DNA from: Burkholderiales bacterium
GTDB taxonomy: Bacteria; Pseudomonadota; Gammaproteobacteria; Burkholderiales; SG8-41
Assembly (NCBI GenBank): GCA_022841375.1
Contig: JALHRQ010000004.1
Coordinates: forward strand, 62,001 to 126,000
Direction of reading: 5' to 3'
DNA length: 64,000 nt
Position 1 is the first letter of the stretch, and each line of letters starts with the position of its first letter. The notes beneath the pieces are model-generated. The model saw only the letters and a list, made by a program, of their open reading frames with translations. It was not told the origin of the DNA and did not search any database. The position numbers and the translations under genes are program-made. Shown piece after piece: positions 18,205 to 24,837 of this stretch.

Positions 18205-19167
18205 TCAATCGATGACCCCAAGTTTGCCGTTATGTGAGCCCACGTACCAGATGCGACCCAGTGCATCGGCGGCAAGATGCCGTACTCCGGTATTGGGCGA
18301 AGGCAGACGTATGGTTTGCATGGCATCGGTGGCGCTGTCCAGGCGGATGACGGTATCGTTTTTAAGTTCGTTGATCCAGACGGCTCCGGAAGTGCCGACG
18401 GTAACCGATTGGGCCCCTGCGTTGCCGCCGGGCAAGGGGTAGGTTTTGACGACCTTCATGGTCTGCGGATTGACCTTGACGAGTTGGCCCTTGCCGTACA
18501 ACGTAACCCATAACATGCCATCAGCTGAGGTCGCGATGCCCCGCGGCCGGCTGCCGCGACCAAGGTCGATTTCACTGACTTTCCCGGTTAACGGTTCGAT
18601 GCGGCCGAGTTTGTTGTCAGTGCTGCGGCACCACCAGATATTACCGGCACGATCCAGTGTGATGCCGCTGGGACTGCCCGAAGTCTCATACTCGGCAATG
18701 CGGCCGGTGGCGGTATCGAGGCTGCCCAGTTTGTCGCCCGTTTGCATCGTGAACCAAAGGGTTTCCCCGTCTTCGCTGATGACCAAAGAGTGCGGTCCGC
18801 CGCCCGCTGATGGCACGGTGAACTCTGCAATCATGCCGGTGGCGGGGCGAAGCCGCGCAATACTCCCGTTGCCATAACCGGTTGTCCACACGGTGCCGGT
18901 GCGATCAACCAGGATACCTGTCGGCTGGTGAGCGCGGGGCATCTCCCAGTTGCTAAAGGTTTGGGTGCGCGGATCAAAGCGGGCAACTTTATTGTCGTTG
19001 GGAACGGCAATATAGATCATGCCGTCGGGCCCCGCAGCCGTAGTGCGCCCGAACATCGGCGATGGCAATTGCCATTCGGAGATTTTCGGCGCTGAGAAGG
19101 TGGGTGTCGCCCCGGCGCGGTAAATCGGCAACAGCAGTGTGAGTACAGCCAGTAGTTTCAGCAGCAT
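18205..19167 (-). CDS. Exported SGL/NHL-type beta-propeller, virginiamycin B lyase-like
   Basis: The 320-residue product has a signal peptide (MLLKLLAVLTLLLP to about AGA) and then six or seven repeats of about 42 residues. Examples are GPDGMIYIAVPNDNKVARFD, DRTGTVWTTGYGNGSIARL, ADGMLWVTLYGKGQLVKVN, and TSGAVWINELKNDTVIRLD. This is the pattern of virginiamycin B (streptogramin) lyase and related propellers. The lyase family has catalytic histidines in fixed blades; here PHSLV and TGVRHLAADA contain histidines at plausible positions, but antibiotic cleavage is not implied. The function could equally be binding or a periplasmic lactonase. Confidence 0.8.
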   Translation of the reverse strand: MLLKLLAVLTLLLPIYRAGATPTFSAPKISEWQLPSPMFGRTTAAGPDGMIYIAVPNDNKVARFDPRTQTFSNWEMPRAHQPTGILVDRTGTVWTTGYGNGSIARLRPATGMIAEFTVPSAGGGPHSLVISEDGETLWFTMQTGDKLGSLDTATGRIAEYETSGSPSGITLDRAGNIWWCRSTDNKLGRIEPLTGKVSEIDLGRGSRPRGIATSADGMLWVTLYGKGQLVKVNPQTMKVVKTYPLPGGNAGAQSVTVGTSGAVWINELKNDTVIRLDSATDAMQTIRLPSPNTGVRHLAADALGRIWYVGSHNGKLGVID

Positions 19168-19257
19168 GGTTGCGTCACCGGAGCTGCCGGCGTGGCGTAT
19201 CCGCCGGACCGGCTGAGAAGGGTGTTGTCATATTCGACGCTGGGTGCTGCGCGAAGT

Positions 19258-20199
19258 TCAGACAATCCGGTTCCGCAGCACCATGGCTGGTTTTTCAAAA
19301 GCGCATTCAACAACATCGCCCGGCTTCAGATACAGCGCCTCGGCGTCGGCCTTGCCTACGGCAACACCGCCCGGGGCGCCTGTAGCGAACATGTCGCCGG
19401 GCTGCAGATCCAGCAGACGTGAAAAATGCGGGATGATGTCCGGCAGTTTCCAGATCTGGTCGCTGGTGTTAACGCGCATGCGTTGTACGCCATTGACGCT
19501 GCAGGTGACCCAGATGTCATACGGGTTCGGAAATTCGTCCATGGTGATGATGCACGGACCGAGCGGGCCGAAAGAGGGGGCATTTTTCGAAGTCCAGAAA
19601 CGCGAGCCGGAGGCAACTTCGGCTTTTTGCGTGTCGCGGCAGGTCAGGTCGTTGAGGATGGTAATGCCGGCGATGTAGCTCAGCGCATCCTCGCGTTTCG
19701 CGCCGTAGGCGCGTTTACCGAGCACAAACACCAGTTCCGGTTCGTAATCGAGGCGGGATACCGTGGCGGGCCGCGGCACGTCGGCACCGTGACCGGTGAG
19801 GCAGGAGTTGAGCTTGACGAAGCCGGTGGGTTCTCCAGGCATTTCCTTGATCAGGTCGTTGCGCTTCAGTTCCTCGAGGTGGGTGCGGTAGTTCTTGCCG
19901 ACGCAGAGGAACTTGTCGGCATCGGGTACCGGCGGCAGGTAGTGCACGTCGGCATCAGGCGCAAGCGTTGTATTTTCCAGTTTTGCGGCGTTTTTGCTGG
20001 CGTATTCCAATACCGCGCGGGCGCGGGCGAGTCCGGGCTCGCCGAGCGCCAGCAGGCCTTTCATTGAAGCGGGAATCATGCTCTTTCCGTCCCCCATCGC
20101 GCGTTCGCCGGCGACCAGGTCGAGCATCTTGCCGTTAAGTTGGGCGCCGATGCGCACGGTTTGCGGGACGGAGAGCAAGGTGTAGGTGGCCAGTCGCAT
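19258..20199 (-). CDS. Fumarylacetoacetate hydrolase family protein
   Basis: The 313-residue product has the FAH catalytic fold in its C-terminal two thirds. It shows FLCVGKNYRTHLEELKRN, then YEPELVFVLGKRAYGA with metal-binding acidic residues, ALSYIAGITILNDLTCRD, and the closing TGAPGGVAVGK and LKPGDVVECAFE. Family members hydrolyse or decarboxylate acyl-pyruvates and related 2-keto acids in aromatic catabolism, using Mg2+ or Mn2+. It starts 167 bases downstream of the LysR gene on the same strand. A terminator-like hairpin with a T-tract ends only about 15 bases before its start codon, so expression may be attenuated. Confidence 0.92.
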   Translation of the reverse strand: MRLATYTLLSVPQTVRIGAQLNGKMLDLVAGERAMGDGKSMIPASMKGLLALGEPGLARARAVLEYASKNAAKLENTTLAPDADVHYLPPVPDADKFLCVGKNYRTHLEELKRNDLIKEMPGEPTGFVKLNSCLTGHGADVPRPATVSRLDYEPELVFVLGKRAYGAKREDALSYIAGITILNDLTCRDTQKAEVASGSRFWTSKNAPSFGPLGPCIITMDEFPNPYDIWVTCSVNGVQRMRVNTSDQIWKLPDIIPHFSRLLDLQPGDMFATGAPGGVAVGKADAEALYLKPGDVVECAFEKPAMVLRNRIV

Positions 20200-20214
20200 T
20201 GCGTAATCCTCAGG

Positions 20215-20244
20215 TAAAAAAAACGGCGCGAGAGCCGCGCCGTT
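20215..20244 (-). terminator. Rho-independent terminator or attenuator between the LysR and FAH genes
   Basis: On the minus strand AACGGCGCG (20244-20236) pairs perfectly with CGCGCCGTT (20230-20222) around a five-base loop and is followed by a run of eight T. It sits 123 bases after the LysR stop and immediately before the GAGGA ribosome-binding site of the FAH-family gene. Confidence 0.85.
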
Positions 20245-20366
20245 CTGTTGGAACCAACGGTTGAAAATGGCATTTTACGACCTTGACGGCGATTTTTTCC
20301 AGCTTTTTGCTCTGGCTGCCCGGCTCCGCGTACCGTTACCGGGCATAGAGCCGCAGAAAGCCCGTG

Positions 20367-21314
20367 TCAGGGACGGGAAAGGTGTTCAAAGACCAGCGAC
20401 TGCGCGTGCTGCAAGGTGAATTCCATGAAGCTGCGCGCAACGATGGGCGGTTGCTTGCCCGCGGGGGTGACGAACTGCCAGCCGTGGTCGACGGGCAGCC
20501 CTTCTACATCGAGGACCGCTATTTGTTGATGCGGCATGTCCAGTCCCAGCGCGTAACGGGACATGATGGAGACCCCCAATCCGGCGATGATCGCGTGCTT
20601 GATGGCTTCGTTGTTGGAGAGTTCCATGCGTACGCGGGGTTCCAGGCCGTGCGCCGCAAACAGTTTGCGCGCGAGCGTGCGACTGTTGGATCCGGTTTCA
20701 CGAATCAGGAAGGGTTCTTCGGCGAATCGCGCAAACGGCACGTGTCCTGCCTTGGCCAGCGGATGATCGATGTGCGCAAGAGCGACGACAGGATTGGGAA
20801 GGATGTGGCGGGAGACTATATCGATGCCCTCAGGGGCGCCGCCGAACACGTACAGGTCATCAAGGTTCCTTGCCATCCTTTCCACCAACGCGCTGCGATT
20901 GAGAATCTGCAGCGATACCTCAATCTTCGGATGCTGCTTGACGAACTCTGCGAGCACCCGGGGTATGAAGTATTCCGCAGTGGTGCTGACCGCAAGTTGC
21001 AACCGCCCGGACTCCAGTCCGCGCAAATCAGAGAGATTGTGTTCGACGCGTGCCAAAGCGCGGAACAGGTCGAGACAGCCTTCATGGAGCACGAGACCGG
21101 CATCGGTCAACTGCACGCGTTTCCCGACCTGTTCGACCAGCGGCAGGCCTACGGTTTCTGCCAGTTTTTTCATCTGTACGGAAACCGTGGGCTGGGCCAT
21201 GTACAGTTCTTCACCGGCTTTGGTGAAACTGCCCAGACGGGCCACAGCCTCGAACACACTCAGTTGCGGCAGCGTGCCGTGCTTAAGATAGCGGCGGATT
21301 GCGGATTGCGGCAT
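20367..21314 (-). CDS. LysR-type transcriptional regulator
   Basis: The 315-residue product has an N-terminal winged helix-turn-helix (LSVFEAVARLGSFTKAGEELYMAQPTVSVQMKKLAETVG, positions about 18-56 by pattern; key residues Ala-Gln-Pro-Thr-Val-Ser) and a LysR substrate-binding domain from about residue 95 (LQLAVSTTAEYFIPRVL). It resembles the CbbR-like branch of the family, but the inducer is unknown. Its leader on the minus strand contains a yybP-ykoY-type riboswitch (21440-21571), which is unusual for a regulator gene. It is divergent from the first TerC gene and precedes the FAH-family gene on its own strand. Confidence 0.93.
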   Translation of the reverse strand: MPQSAIRRYLKHGTLPQLSVFEAVARLGSFTKAGEELYMAQPTVSVQMKKLAETVGLPLVEQVGKRVQLTDAGLVLHEGCLDLFRALARVEHNLSDLRGLESGRLQLAVSTTAEYFIPRVLAEFVKQHPKIEVSLQILNRSALVERMARNLDDLYVFGGAPEGIDIVSRHILPNPVVALAHIDHPLAKAGHVPFARFAEEPFLIRETGSNSRTLARKLFAAHGLEPRVRMELSNNEAIKHAIIAGLGVSIMSRYALGLDMPHQQIAVLDVEGLPVDHGWQFVTPAGKQPPIVARSFMEFTLQHAQSLVFEHLSRP

Positions 21315-21350
21315 TTCGTCCCTTTCGGTGCATCGATGACAGAACGCTGG

Positions 21351-21418
21351 TGCCGCAGGGCGGCAACCGGCGCAACTTCACCTCGGACGGACAGGCTGGC
21401 AGAGGACCGCAGGGCGGC
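21351..21418. repeat. Two copies of a 12-base hairpin-forming repeat in the LysR leader
   Basis: CCGCAGGGCGGC occurs at 21353-21364 and 21407-21418. Each copy is internally complementary (CCGC/GCGG); the copy nearer the LysR gene extends to a six-base-pair stem (TGCCGC/GCGGCA). They lie between the riboswitch aptamer and the LysR start, so they could belong to the expression platform. Confidence 0.6.
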
Positions 21419-21427
21419 TTTAAGGCA

Positions 21428-21571
21428 GACCTTGCCCATTCAGGCAAAGGTCTCGCTCGCAAGGGGTGATGCGGACCGCGTCCCGTTGCCGGTACAGCCG
21501 AGGACCAAAAAGCGCCCCGAATTGACGACTGCACTGCTGCGGCCGGAGCCGCTCAAGCTACTCCCCTTTGG
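21428..21571 (-). ncRNA. yybP-ykoY (Mn2+) riboswitch upstream of the LysR gene
   Basis: Read on the minus strand, the element starts CAAAGGGGAGTAGC (21570-21557), continues with GTCGTCAATTCG (21529-21518), and closes with GCGAGACCTTTG (21457 to about 21445). The first and last blocks pair CAAAGG with CCTTTG to form the P1 helix. These three blocks are the conserved signatures of the yybP-ykoY class, whose two loops join to bind Mn2+. A second hairpin (ACC-TTGCC with GGCAA-GGT, 21451-21429) overlaps the P1 3' strand and may be the alternative fold. It reads toward the LysR start 114 bases downstream. The class is usually found before manganese exporters, not regulators. Confidence 0.82.
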
Positions 21572-21612
21572 AGGGGCCGCGCGTTGCCGCGCAAGCGGGA
21601 TGCATTACAGCA

Positions 21613-21650
21613 CATGATGTATGTCATGACAAGTTGAAGGGCTAAGCCCT
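21613..21650. promoter_or_regulatory. Two operator-like palindromes in the divergent region
   Basis: CATGA-TGTATG-TCATG (21613-21628) and AGGGCT-A-AGCCCT (21638-21650) are perfect inverted repeats between the divergent LysR and TerC leaders. ATGA-N6-TCAT is the size of a LysR-type box, so autoregulation is possible. The remaining sequence 21572-21800 is more AT-rich than its surroundings and must hold both promoters; I could not assign them confidently. Confidence 0.4.
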
Positions 21651-21800
21651 GATTTGGCAGTTTTGTAATCCATCACATTGCGTTTTTTCATTTTACTTGG
21701 GGGTGTGGTCTTTTGATAATCCTCAGGCGTAATGAAGATGTCGCGCAACGACCGCCCACATAAGTAATTTGCAGCATTATTACAGCGGTCGTCGTTTAGG

Positions 21801-21926
21801 CAGTGCCGGGGGAGTAGCTTCGGCGGCATCGCAACGGTGCCGCGAGTGGTGTCGTCGTCAATACGGGTTTTAGCCCCGGCGGCACCGGCAGTGTTCCTGC
21901 TGCAAGCGAGACCAGGCGGTAACAGG
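21801..21926 (+). ncRNA. yybP-ykoY (Mn2+) riboswitch upstream of the TerC-UspA fusion gene
   Basis: The leader shows GGGGAGTAGC (21809-21818), GTCGTCAATACG (21854-21865) and GCGAGACC (21906-21913), the conserved blocks of the yybP-ykoY class. P1 can form from GTGCC-GG before the first block with CC-A-GGC after the last. About 60 bases of possible expression platform follow, up to the GTG start at 21987. TerC-family genes are among the commonest targets of this Mn2+-sensing riboswitch, so the gene is probably induced by manganese. Confidence 0.88.
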
Positions 21927-21986
21927 CGTGAAATACCGGCGCCGTGTGCTGATGGTTTACTTGCACCCATACTTGGAGTTCTGTCC

Positions 21987-23231
21987 GTGGAACTGATGTC
22001 AGCTGAATTTTTGTCGGCCCTGCTGGCCATCATCATCATCGACCTGGTGCTCGCCGGCGACAACGCCATTGTTATTGCGCTTGCGGCGCGCAACCTGCCT
22101 GCCGACTTGCGCAAAAAAGCCATTATCTGGGGCACCTTCGGCGCCATTGCGGTCCGCACGGCAATGACTTTGGTGGTGGTCTGGCTGCTCAAAATTCCGG
22201 GGCTGATGCTGCTGGGTGGCGCGCTCCTGGTGTGGATCGCATACAAGCTGCTGGCCGACAGCGATGACGACGGTCATGAGGTCAGTGCGGCCAACAGTTT
22301 CTGGGGAGCGATGAAAACCATCGTCGTTGCCGATGCAGTGATGGGCCTCGACAATGTACTCGCGGTGGCAGGTGCGGCTCACGGTAATTTCATGCTGGTG
22401 GTGATCGGTCTGCTGATCAGCATCCCGATCGTGATCTGGGGCAGCCAGATCATTCTCAAGTATGTGGAACGTTATCCCGGCATCATCTACATCGGCGGCG
22501 CAGTGCTGGCGTGGACGGCCGCAAAGATGATTATGAGCGAACCGCTGGCCAGGGATTTCTTCGATGCGAATCCGGCGGTCACGGGGATTGTCTATATCGC
22601 CATCATCGGTGGAGTGCTCGGCGGCGGCTTCTGGGTCAATCAAGCGCCGGCTCGCGCCCGCGTTGTCGGGCATGTGGTCGAGCCGGGCGTAGCCGCCCTG
22701 ACAACGGCTGACGCAGGCGTGACCCGTATCCTGCTGCCGGTCGATGCCTCGGTCAATTCACTGAAGGCCGTGGAACATGTCATTGCCCGGCACGCTGCCG
22801 GTGCGCAGCTCGAAGTTCATTTACTGCACGTGCGCGTGCCGTTATCCCGGTTCGTTTCCCGGTTTGTCAGACGGGGCGACCATGAGGCCTATCATCGCCA
22901 GGAAGCTGAGCGCGCGCTGGCTCCGGCCCGCAAAGTGTTCAACCGCGCCGGCGTACGCCATATTGAGCATGTCGAGTTCGGCGACAAGGCTGAAACCATA
23001 CGCGGGATGGCGAATCGCCTGAAGGTGAACCAAATCGTCATGGGTACCGCACGCAAGAACTCGCTGACACGAATGATCGAGGATTCCGTGACCAATCGCG
23101 TGCTCGAAATCGTCGAAGTGCCGGTTGAAATCCTCGTTGGCCGCGCGGTTTCGCGGATCGAAACCATAGGACTGCCCGCGGGCGCTAGTGCCTTAGCCGC
23201 CGTTCTGCTTGTTGTATCCCTGCAGTTATAA
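21987..23231 (+). CDS. TerC-family membrane protein fused to a UspA-like domain
   Basis: From the GTG at 21987 (GGAG nine bases upstream) the product is 414 residues; an ATG three codons on is an alternative. Residues about 5-210 are a TerC/YkoY-type membrane domain with IIIIDLVLAGDNAIVIALAA and VVADAVMGLDNVLAVAGAA, whose paired aspartates/asparagines are conserved in this group of presumed metal exporters. Residues about 245-390 form a universal-stress-protein domain (TRILLPVDASVNSLKAVEHV to VEVPVEILVG). Its nucleotide-binding glycine motif looks incomplete (MGTARKNSLTRMIEDS). The protein ends in a further hydrophobic segment. The fusion suggests cytoplasmic control of the transporter. The Mn2+ riboswitch upstream supports a manganese role. 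Confidence 0.88.
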   Translation: MELMSAEFLSALLAIIIIDLVLAGDNAIVIALAARNLPADLRKKAIIWGTFGAIAVRTAMTLVVVWLLKIPGLMLLGGALLVWIAYKLLADSDDDGHEVSAANSFWGAMKTIVVADAVMGLDNVLAVAGAAHGNFMLVVIGLLISIPIVIWGSQIILKYVERYPGIIYIGGAVLAWTAAKMIMSEPLARDFFDANPAVTGIVYIAIIGGVLGGGFWVNQAPARARVVGHVVEPGVAALTTADAGVTRILLPVDASVNSLKAVEHVIARHAAGAQLEVHLLHVRVPLSRFVSRFVRRGDHEAYHRQEAERALAPARKVFNRAGVRHIEHVEFGDKAETIRGMANRLKVNQIVMGTARKNSLTRMIEDSVTNRVLEIVEVPVEILVGRAVSRIETIGLPAGASALAAVLLVVSLQL

Positions 23232-23256
23232 CGCAACTCCCCTATGCAGGGACTTG

Positions 23257-23285
23257 AATCCCGCCCTCGTGGCGGGATTTTTTTG
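23257..23285 (+). terminator. Rho-independent terminator after the TerC-UspA gene
   Basis: AATCCCGCC (23257-23265) pairs with GGCGGGATT (23271-23279) around CTCGT and is followed by seven T. The stretch from here to 23580 holds no gene that I can support; it must contain the promoter of the next riboswitch-controlled gene. Confidence 0.88.
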
Positions 23286-23585
23286 TATGTAGTGCAAATT
23301 ACAAAGCGTTATTGCAGGCATCGCAACTAATCATGTTTGCTTTGTGGAGCCTTTGTTGGATGGCTTGATAAAATCAGAAATTGAAGTTGTTGATTCAGCA
23401 GACGGCCCAATCGGCAATTTCCCTTCGGCCCGGAAGAGATCGAGGGCGTAGTTGTGTCAATTGGGTGTTCCAACTCATTCCGGCAGCGGCACTGCAGCCG
23501 GGGAGTGTAAGGAGATTGATGAAAATAAATAACCGAATCAAGTAAATAACGTTAGTAACGGCTGGATGGCTGATGCCGTCCGCCG

Positions 23586-23700
23586 AACAGAAGGGGAGTA
23601 GCTCAACAACCGCGCACCGTCATTCCGGGGAATATACTTCCTCCGGTGCCCGGGGATCCTTATCGGTCCGAGCGAGACCTTCGCCAGCAGCTGGCGAAGG
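23586..23700 (+). ncRNA. yybP-ykoY (Mn2+) riboswitch upstream of the Alx-type gene
   Basis: Conserved blocks are GAAGGGGAGTAGC (about 23591-23602), CCGTCATTCCG (about 23617-23627) and GCGAGACCTTC (23672-23682), with P1 formed by GAAGG and CCTTC. A perfect hairpin, CCTTCGCCAG with CTGGCGAAGG (23678-23700), competes with P1 for the same bases and is a good candidate for the switching helix. It lies 62 bases before the start codon of an Alx-type gene; the Escherichia coli alx gene has the same riboswitch class. Confidence 0.88.
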
Positions 23701-23762
23701 CGCTTACGGGCTGCCTGCGTCCGGCACAGACAAAGTCGATTTGTTGAAAAAAGAGGCCGGGA

Positions 23763-24731
23763 ATGGAAAGTATAGGGACTTGGTGGATGTGGGCCGCATT
23801 TGCGGCTTTTGTCGTTGTTGCGCTTGTGGTTGACCTTGTCGCACTGGAATCCAAAGGATCGGCCAAGGTGTCGTTCAAGGAGGCGCTCAACTGGTCGATC
23901 GTCTGGATCGTCCTTTCATTCGTATTCAACGGTTTGTTGTGGTGGTATCTCGATGCCAACCACGGGCGTGAACTCGCCAACGAGAAGTCGATGGAGTTCT
24001 TTACCGGCTATCTCATCGAGAAGTCACTTGCCGTAGACAACATTTTTGTGTTCCTGATGCTGTTTACGTTTTTTGGCGTGCCGATCCAATACCAGAAACG
24101 GGTGTTGATACTGGGCATCATCGGCGCGATCGTGCTGCGCGCGATTATGATCCTGATCGGCGCCTGGCTGATTTCTCAGTTTCACTGGGTGCTCTATCTC
24201 TTCGGACTATTCCTGCTGGTTACAGGCATCAAAATGCTGATGATGGCGGAGGTGGAATCAGACCTTGAAAAGAACCCGCTGTTAAAGTGGATGCGCAGTC
24301 ATTTCCGCATCACTGAAGGTTTCCATGGCGAGAATTTCATGGTCATGAAAGATGGCGTGCGCTGGTTCACGCCCCTTTTTGTGGTGATGGTGATGATCGG
24401 AATAACTGACGTGATCTTTGCGGTGGACAGTATTCCGGCAATTTTCGCGGTGACGCTTGACCCCTTCATTGTGCTCACCTCGAACGTGTTCGCGATTCTC
24501 GGCCTGCGCGCGATGTATTTCATGCTGGCCGATCTTGCGGATCGTTTCCATCTGCTGAAATACGGTCTGGCCTTCATCCTGGTGTTTATCGGCATAAAGA
24601 TGTTGCTGCTCGACATCTACAAGATCCCGATCGGATTTGCGCTGGCTGTAGTCGGTATCGTGCTGGTGGCCTCGATGCTGGCGAGCCTGTGGGTGACGCG
24701 CCCCGGACAGAAGCAAGTCAAAAAACCCTGA
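23763..24731 (+). CDS. alx: TerC-family manganese exporter-like protein, Alx type
   Basis: The 322-residue product has about nine hydrophobic segments. It carries the diagnostic Alx stretches SWSIVWIVLSF-like WSIVWIVLSFVFNGLLWWYL, FFTGYLIEKSLAVDNIFVF, VLRAIMILIGAWLISQFHW, ITDVIFAVDSIPAIFAVT, and SNVFAILGLRAMYFML. The acidic residues in the EKSLAVDN and DVIFAVDS segments are conserved and are thought to line the metal path. Escherichia coli Alx is controlled by a yybP-ykoY riboswitch and lowers cell manganese, and this gene sits behind the same riboswitch. It is a second TerC protein next to the UspA fusion, but the two belong to different subfamilies. It ends in a strong terminator. Confidence 0.92.
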   Translation: MESIGTWWMWAAFAAFVVVALVVDLVALESKGSAKVSFKEALNWSIVWIVLSFVFNGLLWWYLDANHGRELANEKSMEFFTGYLIEKSLAVDNIFVFLMLFTFFGVPIQYQKRVLILGIIGAIVLRAIMILIGAWLISQFHWVLYLFGLFLLVTGIKMLMMAEVESDLEKNPLLKWMRSHFRITEGFHGENFMVMKDGVRWFTPLFVVMVMIGITDVIFAVDSIPAIFAVTLDPFIVLTSNVFAILGLRAMYFMLADLADRFHLLKYGLAFILVFIGIKMLLLDIYKIPIGFALAVVGIVLVASMLASLWVTRPGQKQVKKP

Positions 24732-24753
24732 TTGCGCTGCACAGCGCGCAATG

Positions 24754-24785
24754 ACGGCCGGCCACATCTGTGGCCGGCCGTTTTG
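24754..24785 (+). terminator. Rho-independent terminator after alx
   Basis: ACGGCCGGCCACA (24754-24766) pairs perfectly with TGTGGCCGGCCGT (24769-24781), followed by TTTG. The loop is very short and the stem unusually strong. Confidence 0.8.
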
Positions 24786-24837
24786 CTTGCTGGAGTATTA
24801 TTGCCATCCCTTATCGATAACGATTCTGTGTCATTGC

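Noticed and set aside
18205-19167. Antibiotic-resistance lyase
   Set aside because: The propeller resembles virginiamycin B lyase, but many exported SGL/NHL propellers have unrelated roles and the catalytic histidines were not proven, so resistance is not claimed.
20364-21617. Long plus-strand open frame opposite the LysR gene and its leader
   Set aside because: The minus-strand LysR protein has a full helix-turn-helix and effector domain, and the region upstream is a structured RNA.
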